Below are positions 37,683 to 50,290 of a stretch of DNA of 64,000 bases, in pieces (the first letter of the stretch is position 1; each line of letters opens with the position of its first letter). Below the pieces are notes generated by a model that saw nothing but the letters and a program-made list of their open reading frames with translations, was not told the origin of the DNA and ran no database searches. Origin of the DNA: Chaunax sp. Z400. Its lineage: Eukaryota; Chordata; Actinopteri; Lophiiformes; Chaunacidae. A program made the position numbers and the translations under genes. Location: assembly GCA_037577475.1 (NCBI GenBank), contig CM075194.1, forward strand, positions 1,152,501-1,216,500, read 5' to 3'.

Positions 37683-38398
37683 GTGTCGGTGTGTGTCTGT
37701 GTGTGTGTGTCCTGTATGTGTCTGTGTGTGTGTGTCCTGTGTGTGTGTGTGTGTCTGTGTGTCTGTGTGTGTGTCTGTGTGTCTGTGTGTGTGTCTGTGT
37801 GTGTGTGTGTGTGTCTGTGTGTCTGTGTGTGTGTCTGTGTGTCCTGTATGTGTGTCTGTGTGTCCTGTATGTGTGTCTGTGTGTCTGTGTGTGTGTCTGT
37901 GTGTGTGTGTGTGTGTCTGTGTGTCTGTGTGTGTGTCTGTGTGTGTGTCCTGTGTATCCTGTGTGTGTCTGTGTTTCTGTGTGTGTGTCCTGTATGTGTG
38001 TGTGTCTGTCTGTGTATCCTGTGTGTGTCTGTGTGTCTGTGTGTGTGTCTGTGTGTCCTGTATGTGTGTGTCTGTGTGTCCTATATGTGTGTGTCTGTGT
38101 GTGTCTGTGTGTCCTATATGTGTGTGTCTGTGTGTATCCTGTGTGTGTCTGTGTGTGTGTCTGTGTGTATCCTGTGTGTGTCTGTGTGTGTGTCTGTGTG
38201 TATCCTGTGTGTGTCTGTGTGTGTGTCTGTGTGTATCCTGTGTGTGTCTGTGTGTGTGTCTGTGTGTATCCTGTGTGTGTCTGTGTGTGTGTCTGTGTGT
38301 CCTGTATGTGTGTGTCTGTGTGTGTCTGTGTGTCCTATATGTGTGTGTCTGTGTGTATCCTGTGTGTGTCTGTGTGTCCTATATGTGTGTGTCTGTGT
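37683..38398. repeat. compound TGTGTC/TGTGTCCTGTA microsatellite, about 715 bp
   Basis: Higher-order array of (tg)n broken by tc and by tcctgta, tcctata and tatcctg words. From about 38130 a block of roughly 54 bp (tgtgtatcctgtgtgtgtct ...) repeats several times. Three overlapping Cys/Val open frames of more than 250 codons are artefacts of this tract. Confidence 0.97.
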
Positions 38399-38726
38399 GG
38401 GCCTTCAGGCCTCACAACCGTCTGTCCAGCTCAGCAGGAAATAACGACTTAAACATTTTAGCTTTGTCTGGTGTGTTTTGTCTTTTTCTTGATTTATTTC
38501 TTTATTGTCAATAAGCAGACTGGTCCACAGGGACTGACAGGTGTACAATGTGAACACATCGATTGTGAGCTGTGGCTTCACATCTCAAATGATTTACTCG
38601 CACACTTTGAGTTAGAATTAAACAAAAGCATTTCTAAAATCTTTCTATAATCAATAGATAATTTGTTTAACTTGTATACAGTGGAACACTGAAAAATGCA
38701 AGTTTACAACCCAAGGTCCGTCCTTC

Positions 38727-39590
38727 TATCCATCCATCCATCATCTTCTTATCCCGGGTCGGATCCTGGTGTCAGCAGACTAATCAGGTTTTCCAGACGT
38801 CCCTCTCCCCAGGGACACGTTCCAGTTCCTCCTGGTGGATCTCGAGACGGATCCCAGTCTAGATGAGATATAATCCCTCTAGCGAGTTCTGGGTCTACCC
38901 CAGGGTCTGAGTGGATGTGCCCAAAAAAACCTGCAAAAGGGGGGTTGCCCAGATGGTATCCTGACCAGATTTTGAACCATCTCAACTGGCTTCCTCATAC
39001 GTGAAGGAGCTCCCTCCAGATGAATGAGCTCCTCATCCTCATCTGTAAGGCTGAGCCCAGCCACCCTATGGAGGAAGATCATTTCTGTCGCTTGTATCTC
39101 TGTCAGTCTCATCTCTACCGAGAGCCCATGACCATAGGTGAGGGTTGGAATGTAGATCGACTGGTAAATCGAGAGCTTTGCCCTCAGACTCCCTCTTCAC
39201 CATGATGGTCCGATACAAGGCCTGTATCACTGCTGATAACCCAGCTGTTCATCTCACGCTCTATTTTCCTTTCAATCGTGAACAAGACCCTGAGATACTT
39301 ACACTCCTTGTCTTGAGGCAGCAACTGACCTCCAACCCGTATGGAGCACTGACTTCCTGCAGAGAATCATGACCTCAGACTTGGGAGCTGCTGACTCTCA
39401 TGTTGGCCTCTATATGAACTCTTGACGCCAACAGAGCAGCGTCATCTGCAAAGAGACGCAAATCTGAGATTCCCAAACGTGACCCTCTCCTCAGCTCAAA
39501 TGCACATTGAGATCCTTTTCCATGAAAATCACAAACAGAATCAGAGACCAGGATCAAACCTGGTGGGAGTCCAGCACTCACTGAAAACGT
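38727..39590 (-). mobile_element. non-LTR retrotransposon (LINE) 3' fragment with reverse-transcriptase remnant
   Basis: On the - strand the sequence encodes broken reverse-transcriptase text. FADDAALLAS, the polymerase active-site box, lies at about 39452-39423 and downstream frames include RPWGRPRTR and PPGGTGTCPWGEGRLENLIS then LL. The + strand begins atccatccatccatcatctt, so the element's 3' end is a (GATG)n tail at 38727. Frames are interrupted by stops and shifts, so it is dead and 5'-truncated. The type of tail and 3' text suggests an L2/Rex1-like clade, but that is uncertain. A second 3' end is at 55915-56145. Confidence 0.85.
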
Positions 39591-40529
39591 GTGTGTTCTT
39601 TATTATACATGTTTAAAATGATTATAATGATCTAAACGCTTAGTTAACAAATGGATGGTTTTCCAGAGGATCAGAGGTCATACTGTCCATGGGAGGGGTG
39701 TACTCCATTACTTAAAGGTCTAAAATGGGACGTTTTTCCTAACCTGTCAAACCAAAAGTTGTCCGGAGGAATTGTTGATATCTGATCTATAAAGTAATAA
39801 TCAGTAAATGATTGATTAACTAGAACTAAAGCAAGTTAAATCAGATAAACTGTGTAAAGGCTGACCTATTGACAGTGGAAGTGTTTGATCTGTCCGATAA
39901 TGTTACACAATTTTATTTCACAATTGCCTGCCAATCGGAAATGATTCAATCAGACATTACTTCTTCCTTCTTTCGTCAAAATTCATATTTAATGCACAAA
40001 ATGTTGACACCTAATTCGAGCCCTGCTGTAGGAGTGTAGGAAGAACAATAAATGAGGGGATTATCTCAACCACATAAACCTGGAGACTCTTTATGAGTGT
40101 TTGATATGAATCGGAGGTCAATTGCCCAGAATTCTCATGGAGTCTGTCGTCTTTTTGTTGTGGCGGTGCTTTTTCATCAGACCATCTTCGCTGTTTGTCT
40201 CAGTGTGTCACACATTAACACCAGCAGTTCATACTGTACTACAAACAACGTATGCCAAGTTATCAGTCAACCTCCAAGGAGGTGTCGACGACCTATTTAG
40301 ACAACACTGCAGTTACCTGTAATAGTATGAGAGACGATGTTGTAAAGTTATTATGGAGACAACCATTTTATCTTTCACTGCAGTGATCGCCATATAAACA
40401 GTAGAAATAAAGTGTTGATAAGTAATCTATCAGGAACATGAGCTCGCAGTCTGAATGAAGATGCTTGGCTAGACCAAGCACCTGACTTTGACACCAATCA
40501 CATCCCATAGTAATATGATTCTTTTCATT
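39591..40529. other. intergenic, nothing recognised
   Basis: AT-rich unique sequence with short unsupported open frames (40097, 40122). Confidence 0.4.
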
Positions 40530-41390
40530 AAAGAAACAGTTCACCCACAGTATTTATCTACTCAACCCCATGTTGATTGAAAGTCAGGGGAAGTTTCTCA
40601 GTCCAAAAGTTAAATATTCTGCCTTTTTGTTTCTTATGGATGGATTTATGGTGCAAATAAACCGTCTGGAACCACCTCAGCAACTGAAGACGATGGGGAC
40701 TTGTTTTAAAACATAAAGAAACAACTAAAAACAAACATAAAATGAATTCATACAGCTCCTAGAGTCTAATCAAGTCTGCCAAAGATGCCAAATTGATTTG
40801 AAAATATGTTGTTAACACCCTTTTTTAAGCAGGTATCAGACAAACACTGAGGTATTCAGAAATCTTCAGTTCTCGTCGATCTCATCTCGCTGCTCCTTCC
40901 TCAGACGGGGTGTGTGCTAATACTTTTAGCTTAGAAGCTACAATGAAGATTTCACCTTAAATTAGAGGGTCCTCAGAAGAGGACTTACCTCAGCCGAGTG
41001 AATTTACATATCCTGACATAATGACGCCATGACCCGCCCTCCTCTGCCCTCTGATTGGCTTTGCATGATGATGACTTCTCAGGTAGACCCTCACTGAAAG
41101 AACTTCGACTACGTGAGAAACGTCATCGTCATGCCAGGCCAATCAGAGGAAGGGTCATGGCGTTGCCCTAACAAGGTTTTGCATGTCCACCATTCCACAA
41201 AAGTTATCATGGAGGAGGTCATGTGATCGGTGCAATTTGTTTGTTTGTAAAAAGGGTGTAAAAAACATCTTTTAAAATCAATTTTAGATCCTCAGGAGAC
41301 TTGGATTACACCGTACGAGCTGTATGGAGTCATTTTGTTTGTTTTCAGTTGTTTTTTTTTAAATTAAATAAGTCATCTTCTTCATTTGTT
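40530..41390 (+). repeat. fold-back family copy with nested insertion
   Basis: Left arm aaagaaacagttcacccaca ... ttgattgaaagtcaggggaa ... ttaacacccttttttaagca. Apex tcctcagacggggtgtgtgc taatacttttagcttagaag ctacaatgaagat. The right arm resumes at about 41252 as aaaagggtgtaaaaaacatc ttttaaaatca ... ttggattacaccgtacgagc tgtatggagtc. Between them (about 40970-41250) is inserted DNA that includes a hairpin element and a family C end. Confidence 0.75.
41024..41165. repeat. long imperfect hairpin (about 55-nt arms)
   Basis: The left arm acgccatgaccc...tctgattggctttgcatgat gatgacttctca pairs with the right arm gtgagaaacgtcatcgtcat gccaggccaatcagagg...gggtcatggcgt. The loop is about 31 bp. Few mismatches and one small bulge are visible. 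It lies nested in the fold-back repeat copy. Confidence 0.85.
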
Positions 41391-42844
41391 CAGGAGAATG
41401 ATTCCTGAGTTTTGATGAGGAATGACAGATACAGTATTCTTGCCTCTGGCCTGTCATACAAACATACATGTGATGCTGATCTGAAGTCTTTGTTGTGAAT
41501 CATTGATTATTTTGTTTTTACCTTTCGTCTCTGCCACCGTCTATTCAATTCTTATTTCATTACTAAGTGGGTCAAAGATGGGCAGTAATGTGAGACATGA
41601 GAACCTGAATTCAGCTGTGGACCAGGAGAACTACTACATGTGGCAGCTGTCACCTGAAGTCTTTCTGACTATTTTAATACAATAGATCAGATGACACAAA
41701 GCTCATTCTTTGCCCAAGGCCAGATATTATGGGTGTACCCACATTATAATTTAGATAGCGGTTGTAGTTCATTGTTCAGGATGACTCGCTGTAATTATCT
41801 AAACCTCACATACTTCTGTGATAATTAGATTTGATACACAAGTCGGGATTATAACATTTTTGTTTGTCAATGGTTATGAAGTGTAAGAGAAGTGAAGTGA
41901 AAACAGGTAAGTAAACAGACATGAGAGAAAGTAAAGGATAAGTAAATAACAGACAAGAATAAAAATAACCAAAAGCGAGAAGACGAAGAGACTAAAGCTG
42001 GGCATACATGTTCGATTTAAACCTGGGTTTGAATTTTGAGCTGCAGGACTAATTTATGAGTCGACTTTCAGCTTCGTCGTTTGTTTTTAGTGTACAGGCT
42101 GCAAAAAGGAGCGATTACAGCCTGATCAGCTGCTCCGACCGGCCCTGGGACTTAAGATGAATTTCTGACATGTTGGGAATTTTTGCTCGTACAGCTGAAG
42201 CAGAACCACGAAAGAAAGCGTTCCTTTGTTTTTGACCCGCTTTGTCGGCAAACTCATTGTTTGATTTTCCACGGACCCTGGCGACCGCTCATTCAAAGCT
42301 GGTCATCTGTGAAGCTATACGTCCCACCTGAGGAAGTCCAGTATGTACTTTAACAATAAATCATTTTGAAAGCAAAGCTTTTATTGACCCGTAAGAAATC
42401 CACTGACTTTCCAACGGGACTTTGAAATGCAGAAATTCCGACTTCTGGGCGTTGTGTATGGGTTGACCTGTATGACAATGTACAATCAATACAGTGAAAC
42501 GTAGCTTAGCTCCAGTTCTGTCTGCTAAAACAACTTCTACTTACCACGGAGGAGCTTTCAAACCAATCTTTATTGACAACAGGCAGACCAGTCAACAGAG
42601 GCCGACGGGCCTGTTCTACAGTGTGAGCAGTAAATCCAATGTGTGCCCTTTCTAAGACGTGACTGTGGAGCAGCAGAATTAAAATATTGAACTATTTTGA
42701 AGGGAATTTTCTCTGATTTCTACCAACCAAGCAACCACAAAGGGAAAAGGCAGAGAAATTGTGAAAATAAGTTAAACACCCCATAATACACTCTGAGCTT
42801 TCTCCAGTTATTTTCTTAGAAAATAAAAACAACCACTCTGCGTG
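41391..42844. other. intergenic, no gene recognised
   Basis: Unique AT-rich sequence. A short 60-codon frame at 41503 is not supported. Confidence 0.4.
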
Positions 42845-43126
<282 letters not shown>

Positions 43127-43128
<2 letters not shown>

Positions 43129-44274
43129 CCTAATGTGTCTTAATAGTGGTTTTAAAGCCCTTTTACAATAATGCCCACTCCGCAGCTCCCTCACAAAGCT
43201 GGCAGGCTGGCAGGTCTGAGCTTGTGATGGAGTCAATGAGACCATTATATTCCCACTACTACAGCCACAGCCCATAACCTGCTCAGCTGCAGGCCAGGGG
43301 AAAGACCCCACAGAGCTTATGGGCCCATAGGAAACACATACACTCCTTTAAGCACACCAGCATCGGCACACGAACCAGAAGCTTTACATTTAGACACAAA
43401 TAAGCAGGAATGAACACACAGTCAGTAAAACACATGTTGGCTGGATGAAAAATAGAAACGTTTGATTCCCAGTTTGTTACTTAAGGCTCCTTTATAAATA
43501 CGTCTGTTTCAAATGATGTGTCTGTCAGCACCCACATATTATATCCATTACCTTAGCACTGAAGTTAAGAAATACATCCAGTAGAGGGCAGCGAAGAGTC
43601 AAGACAAGAATTCAAATGGTGACGGTAGATGAGGTTGCGATAACGTACCTAATAAATAAATTGTGACATGTGGACAGAGAGTTTTTTCACTTCCACCAGA
43701 AGAAAGTCCTCTTCTTTGTGTCCGGAGACACATTTCCGGTGGTGCTGCTGTGTTTCCTCCATATCCGTAAGCTTTCAGAAAACTTGCACAAATACAGAAG
43801 AAATGAATCCAGAGAATGGATGGAAGACTTTGTCTGTTTTTAACGTTACCATAAATGAGACTTATAGTGGAACAACAAATGTAAAGCCTGACCTGACGGT
43901 GGCACCAGAGGAAAAGCCAGGTTCTATGTCTGGACCATGGCCATTTTAGGACATCTTATCCTGCTCAGTGAGCCTCTGTGGTTCAGTTTTTACGTTGTGT
44001 CCCCCCGTTGGCACTAGTCAGCCCTTGTCAGTGGTCAATTGAGCATGCTGTATCGACCATACTAAGACTCATAGTATCCTATAATAGTCCATGCACATAG
44101 ATTCTCTATTTACTAACCATTAACAACATTATGATCACACATTCATTATTACAGATGTGTCAGTATGTGCTCAGGGGCGTGTCCAGAAGGGAGGCCTGCA
44201 GTGGCGCTGGATACTCCTGAAATCTGATTGGCCACCCCTGAAGTGTTTTTTAATTTTGTTTTCTTTCGTATGTG
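43127..44274. other. intergenic, no gene recognised
   Basis: A 93-codon open frame at 43668 (TSTRRKSSSLCPETHFR region) shows no known domain. The text around it (cttccaccagaagaaagtcc) looks repeat-like but no second copy is in the window. Confidence 0.35.
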
Positions 44275-44705
44275 GATGGGATGCAGGTGATGAAATAATC
44301 CATCACTAATGAGGAAAATATTGATGACATCACCTGCAGTGATCCCCCAGCAGCAGAAACCATGAGTGTGTCTCCGCCGTCTGTGACATTTACCCACAAT
44401 GCACAGCAGCTTAACTTCATTAATGATTTAAATCTACGACATGCAGACAGAATCTAATGTTAATGAATGTTCTGTGTTCTTCTACACATCCTAAAGGTCT
44501 CACAGTCCAGGTTCATACAGTGAAACAGTTTGGATTAGAACAGACGTCCTCCTGATAAATCCTGAGGTTCCACTAGAGGTGACGACAAATATCCATGAAG
44601 GTGGAGTCTCTAAATCAGAGACAATCATTGGTTCAGGAGGATGAAAATGTGATGATGTCAGAGCTGATCTGTGCATCACTAGTGTGTAACCAGCAGAGTG
44701 TACGT
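44275..44705 (+). repeat. dispersed repeat family B, copy 3
   Basis: Near-identical to 10315-10716 over its whole length, including gatgacatcacctgcagtga and gggttcatacagtgaaacag-type segments. It ends with a single catcactagtgtgtaaccag cagagtg unit where copy 1 has about eleven. Confidence 0.9.
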
Positions 44706-45434
44706 CATATATTATTATGAATGCATTACAACACACAATGAATGCCCCAATAACACACAGCAGATGTGGTCTTCATAGAAAGTGTTACCATCTAGAGAGA
44801 ATGACATGCAAACTGTTATGTAAACCACTGCAGGTAATTTCCACACATCTACGTCCCTCAAAGGCCTGCAGAGAACACACACCCATCACAAAGGCAGGCC
44901 CAAAGGGGGGAGGAACAGTCTCAGGTAGATTGGATGTCTTTTCTTAAGCCTCCACATTCACTCATCTGTAATCAGGTCATAACCCAGTTGATGTCTTTAT
45001 GAAATAAAGTGCAGGTGAGGAGTATAGAGTGGCAGGGCGTGGAAACCAATCATCGCACTGGGACACTGCAGCTCCTGAAGCGTGTGGAGCAGTTTTTATG
45101 CGAAGCACGAACATTAGGGTCGATGTAATTACAGAACGAGTGTGGTGTATAATTTGAGTCATCACAGAGAGAGTGAATGAAGAGACAGGAGGGTACTGCA
45201 GTGTGGGAACATGGGGAGGATTGTGTTAGGAACCACCAGGGGGCAGTAGAATAGTTCCCACAGGAGCCTCCCGGTCAGGATGCAGGTCACACTCTGGTTT
45301 CCTATCTTTGCTTTTCTTCCTCTAGACTCTAATCCTCCTCCTCCTCACCCTCCCTCGTCCTCTTCGCTCCCTTGCTTTCAGTCGTGGAGTTATTTTCTCC
45401 ACTAGGTTACTGTACAGCGGTGAGCCGTTTCAGA
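44706..45434. other. intergenic, nothing recognised
   Basis: Unique sequence, C/T-rich from 45290 to 45390 (cctcctcctcctcaccctcc). Confidence 0.4.
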
Positions 45435-45500
45435 GGGGGGGGGGGGGGGGGGGGGGGGATGGCGGAGTCGAGTGCAGTTAGGTGGGGGGGGTGGTGGTGG
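45435..45500. repeat. G24 homopolymer and adjacent G-rich tract
   Basis: Twenty-four consecutive G (45435-45458), then aggtggggggggtggtggtg. It could form a G-quadruplex on the + strand. Length in the assembly should be treated as approximate. Confidence 0.9.
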
Positions 45501-45861
45501 TGAAACATGCACCGGAGGGGATGTGCTGTGTTTGGTGGTTGTGATTGTGGGTCGTAGGTGAAGCAGACTGGTCTGGACAAAGTTTCCTCTCTGCTGCGGT
45601 TTAGAGAAGCTGAAGAGCGCGATGGGGGAGGATTTGTCTGGGTTCAGTTGTGGTCATTTATGAGGTGAAGGGTGTGTGTGACAGAGAGCTTGTTGATTTA
45701 TAATGTAATACTTCATTACAAGTTAAAGTCGAGTGTTCAGAATCCTACTTTAGTAAAAGTACAGAAGTATTATCATCTGCGCAGTAAAGTAGACCCTGTG
45801 AATGATAAAACATTACAGCGATTCTCATTGAGCTACTCGTCCAAAAAGTCTGTCATGAGTT

Positions 45862-47321
45862 GATTAAAGGAACAGTTCAAACAAAAATGTAAATGTCAGC
45901 CTTTATCTCCTCTCCTCCATGTTGGTGGAAAGTCTGGTGAAGTTTCTTTGTCCACACATTTCTGGAGCTTCACAGTTAAACAGTGATGCATCGTTCTGCT
46001 AAACAACTGAAGACGATGGAGACTAGCTTTAAAAAAACAACGTAATCCAAGATCCCAAATTAGTCTGAAAAAAAACCTTTATTACACCCTCTGTCAAGGA
46101 GGAAATGTTTTTTTAATCTTTTTTAGCAGGATTATGCCAAAAGTAGTGTAGCAATTTCAACTCAGGGGCCGTTCAGACGATGACCATTTCACCCAAAATG
46201 GAAACCTTTAGTTGCGTTTTGGCCGTCCGTTTATATGAGAATGATGTTTTCAGGGACTAAAAATGCAAACGTTTGAAAACACCACCCTAAAACACAACTC
46301 CACTGAAAACGGTGACGACACAGCCCCACTTCATACATGCCTATTATGGTTCTTGCCACAGACGGCCTATTTTGGCCAGAACAACAACAAAAATACAACA
46401 TCAGACTGGTTTAGTTTGTGCTGCTTATTAACGCTCCTCCAATGTAGATCTGCTGAACCACCACTGCGATCTTATTCTGTGGTGTTGATTTTGAAGTTAC
46501 ACCACCAGCTACTGTTCTGTCATACATACTGCAGCGTTTTCAGGGCCTAAACGATGGCGTGTGAACGCTGAAGGTTTTGAAAACACAAAAAAACATTGTC
46601 GCGTAAACGGGGCCTAAATTTAAGGATGGGGCTAGAACCAGTAAGTTTTGGAGCAGATCCAGGAATTTTTAAAATAATTTTACTTAACATTGCTAGCTAA
46701 GGCATTTTTCATCATTTTCTATAATTACACAAAACTACTTTCCATGAATCTTCATGTCTTCAATCTTCACAGGAAGCTAAATACGTGAAGGACTGTTTAG
46801 CCTTGGCGGAGGTGTGTCCTCTACTGAGTGACATTGCAATTTGAGCTGAAAAGGCCAGTGTAGCCTCTAAGCTAAAAGAGTTAGCATGCATGCCAATCTG
46901 AGGAAGACACACAACATGCTCTAAATGAGGTAGATGAGAACTTGTGATCTCTGTATACAAAAAACTAAATCTAACAGAGACCTTGTTGCTGTGATGTCAT
47001 GTATGCTAATGCATTTAGCTTAGAGGCTACAGTGAAGATCTAAAAAATGGTGTAAATATTGTCTTTTCAAATCATTTTGGGATCTTTTGGAGACTTGGAT
47101 CACACCGTACAGCTGTATGGAGTCACTGTATGTTTAGTCTTTTTAAAACTAGTCCCCATCTTCCTTAGCTGTTTAGCAGAATGCTGTGACACTGTTTTAC
47201 TGTGAAGCTCCAGAAATGTTTGTGGACTCAGAAACGTCACCTGACTGTCCATCAGCATGAGGGGGAGGAGATAATGACTGCATTTTAATGTTTTTTTTTT
47301 GGGTGAACTGTTCCTTTAATG
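45862..47321 (+). repeat. fold-back family copy split by nested repeats
   Basis: Left arm 45865-46100 (aaaggaacagttcaaacaaa ... tgttggtggaaagtctggtg ... tattacaccctctg). Apex at 46850-46930 (agtgtagcctctaagctaaa agagttagc). Right arm 47005-47321 (tttagcttagaggctacagt gaagat ... cacaccgtacagctgtatgg agtcac ... ttttgggtgaactgttcctttaat). A family C copy (about 46100-46800) splits the left arm, and that copy is in turn split by the GTTTACACG element at 46163-46615, so three layers of insertion can be ordered. Confidence 0.8.
46163..46615. mobile_element. non-autonomous DNA element with GTTTACACG-type ends, copy 2
   Basis: Left end caggggccgttcagacgatg; right end attgtcgcgtaaacggggcc taaa is its approximate inverse. 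Interior matches copy 1 at 34093-34565 block by block (gacgacacagccccacttca, agaacaacaacaaaaataca, cctccaatgtagatctgctg, attctgtggtgttgattttg). It sits inside a family C repeat: gcaggattatgccaaaagta on the left and gatccaggaatttttaaaat on the right belong to that host. Confidence 0.82.
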
Positions 47322-48894
47322 GGGCAAGAAAGAAGATATTTGAATCAGACCATTTGAGAAGTTTACAGTTTCTATTTGGTCTCACAAACAGCTGAAACAT
47401 GATGAAGACACACAACTAGACACTGATCATTGTGTGTTTCTTATGAGTAACAGCTGCCAAACAGATGTAATTGAGTAAAAAGTACAGTATTACCCTCTGA
47501 AATGCAGTACAGTACTTAGCGTTTGTGCAGGACCGACACGGTTTGGAGTGAAATTGCTCCAGAGTTAGTGGTGGTGTGTTTGTGTCTGAGTGGGTGGGTG
47601 CGGGTGTTTTTTTTCTTCTTTTTTCAGGCGGGGGGGTTTGCATCCATTCCCTGCTGGATGGTGAAAAGTGCAGCGCAGCAGAAATGCATTCCAAGGTGGG
47701 GGTAGCGCTGCACGGGTTCCACGACTATCAGGTTCTTTGGCTGGGCTGCGGGTTTGGCTCGGCCGTGGCTTAATGGCAGGAAAAGAGGGGAGAGTGTAGA
47801 GATGATTAGACATGAAGGGGCCAAACCAGAGAAAAATGTTTCAACCCCAACCTTTTATTGTTTATAGATAAAACGCTCTGCCAGAAGCATTAAAAAAGCG
47901 AGTAGAGGGGAGAAAAATCACAGCTCTGGACCATTAGGAGCAACAACAGATTCACTTTGGGAAGAAAAAGCTGCTTGTTATGTGATGTTCAGTCTGAGTG
48001 TGTCATGCGTAGCCTGCAGCCGGCCCTGTAGCCGGCCCGACTGCTAATGAACTTGGATGGGCGTCCGTGAGCGTTGGGGCTGAAAGGGCTCTTTCTCCGT
48101 CCACTCAGCTGTCACTAGCTGACCTACAGCTCTCTGATTATGTCACTGTCGCTTAGAAGGCTCCGCATTCATCCATCATGAGGCTACACGTCTGGACACA
48201 CTAATCAAACGGCCCATTAAAACCTTCTACTGGTCCCTTTCAGTTGGTCCTCTGACTGCAGCTGCTGCTCCCAGAAACACCAAAATCATTCCGTTTCTTT
48301 TCCTCTTGGATCACATAAAGGTGAAGAGTAGAAAAATACACTGCAAGTGATGAAACTAGAAGAGTGTCGTCACTTCTTTACTCTTCCACAAAGCGACTGG
48401 GTGGCAGGAATCAGCACTAAAGTAACTGAGTACATTCCAGTACTTCTACTTATCATGTCTTACTATTTTAAGCCAAGATAACTGTTAAACAATGAACCCT
48501 TAATTTTTTTGTTTGTTAGCCTTTAGTGGATGATTTACTTTTATTTATATTCAACTAGAATATATTCATTCAGATCCAGTGTCTGACTCAACAAGCTCAG
48601 GTTTCACTGAAAGAAACTCCCACAAATGTTCCAAAAATGAAGTTAAATGTATTTTTTTACTGTTCTGTTTTCAGTTAACTCTGACACTGAGCTGATGGTT
48701 CACTCAGGAGGTGGTGGAGACCAACAACGGAGCTAAAAGAGAAGGCATTTAAACGCTTTATCTGTGGAATCATAGATCTCAACATTATAAACACGTGATT
48801 TTTTTTTGCATCATGATTTGTTGATTATGTCCTGAGAAATGAGAATCTGTTTTATGTCTGTTTTTAAATATCTGGCTCTTAATTGGTTAAATTC
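47322..48894. other. intergenic, no gene recognised
   Basis: Overlapping open frames of 60-92 codons on both strands (47416-47824) arise from a GC-balanced block without recognisable protein text. 48000-48250 is unique, balanced sequence that could be a conserved noncoding element, but this cannot be judged from one genome. Confidence 0.3.
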
Positions 48895-49070
48895 TCCACT
48901 GTGCAACAAATGTGTGCGCAATTAGTTAGCAAGTAGTCGATAATAATAAACGTCCCCGATAATAACCTGGATCTGCTGGATGAAATATGTATTTGTAGGA
49001 GGTCTTTATTTAGCTGCTGTGTGGGTTGGAAACACTCGACTACCAGCTGAGATAACGGGGTGTCGAGTCG
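48895..49070 (+). repeat. dispersed repeat family D, copy 1
   Basis: Shares cgataataataaacg-type text, ataataacctggatctgctg gatgaaata, gtatttgtagg and tctttatttagctgct with 52395-52550 in the same order. Confidence 0.65.
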
Positions 49071-49084
49071 CCTCCTACAGTTTT

Positions 49085-50290
49085 AGAAATATGTCCAGAT
49101 GAGTTTGATGTTTTGGGTCTTTTCCTGGTCAAAACTAAAATGACTCCATAACAGCTGATGAAGTCAGACTGATTTAAAAAGACGTTTTTTTTTTACACCC
49201 TTTTTAAATTTGGTTTCTTATCTTCAGCCCAGGGGAGTAAAAAGCCGTGAAATAAAAATGGACATCATCAGATAAATAATTCCGTATATGATCATAGATA
49301 TTATAATAAGCAATATTGTTCTGGTATTTTCTAGATTTTTTATCTTCTTAAATTCACCTCTTTCATACAAAATAAAGAAGCCACCTGTGTTGTCAAAATA
49401 ATTAAAATGCTTATTTTAATCTGGTAACTATGTCATACAAGATGGTGTAGTGGTTACGATGGTCAACTCCCACGCAGGCGTCCCACGTTTGAGGGTTAGG
49501 GTCATCAATAATTTCATGTATGGATTTTTGGAAAGTCTTAAGTCTTACAGGTGAGCATCTGATGAGGTTGTGTGTTCTATAAGGTGCTTACATACAATAT
49601 AATAACACTGTTTTATGTCAGTTTTTACACACAGTCTCAGTTTTCTGAAGATGAGACTCACATTTGTCCAAGTGGAAAAAGATCATTTAACCCAAAACCT
49701 GAAAAGTTGCATTCAGATTCACATCTTTGCTCCTATGGTTCTTAAATGGGTTTAAATTCTGAGGTTGAAGCAGTGGAATATTAGAATAAAATAGTAGATA
49801 AATGTCTAAAATGGCATTTTATAATACATTTATTTAATAAAATAGATTTGATTGAGTAATGACTTAACACTACAAAGGAAGCTTTATGACAACATTTTTT
49901 TTTCAAATCAAATATTTATTATATATATAAAAAAGAATCCCACAGACACGCGTCCTATTGGTCCCTGTGAGTCACATACGATCTGGTGAGAGTGAAGACG
50001 AGGAAGAGGAAGGTCTACAGATTGATTTAAACCAACATTTAAACCACATTTCTACAACGTTTATCATAAACATATTAACAGAAACATCACAAAGACACAC
50101 CTATGTTTAACCAGTTAAATCTGAAGGGTTCACTGTAGCCTCTCTGAGCTAACAATGCTAATGAACACCCTGTCTGAGGAAGGTGCATGAGCTCAAACAC
50201 ATAAATACACTGCTAGACTGAAAAAAGGGTTTAAATAACACGTCTTCACATCAGAGTTGGGTCTTCTGTATGGAGTCATGATGGTCTTTA
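49085..50290 (+). repeat. fold-back family copy interrupted by about 0.9 kb
   Basis: Left arm fragment aaaatgactccataacagct ... cagactgatttaaaaagacg ... tacaccctttttaaat (to 49208). Apex and right arm at 50131-50285: gttcactgtagcctctctga, gtgcatgagctcaaacacat, agaaaaaagggtttaaat-like text and tctgtatggagtcatga. Between them lies DNA resembling the interior of the CACTG element at 53.6-55.1 kb (cacctctttcatac, agccacctg, cacagtctcagttttctgaa gatgagactc, agtagataaatgtctaaaat g). Confidence 0.6.
49440..49500 (+). repeat. tRNA-derived SINE head fragment
   Basis: gatggtgtagtggttacgat ggtcaactcc resembles a tRNA A box (TGGnnnAGTGG type), with cccacgtttgagggttaggg at the B-box position. The B box is degenerate. 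It interrupts sequence otherwise similar to the CACTG element interior. Confidence 0.45.

Noticed and set aside
37631..38514. Three overlapping open frames of 250-273 codons rich in Cys/Val/Ser
   Set aside because: They are translations of a TGTGTC microsatellite in all three frames; no sequence outside the repeat resembles a protein.
43668..43949. 93-codon + strand open frame
   Set aside because: No recognisable domain or conserved text; composition and neighbours suggest decayed repeat DNA.
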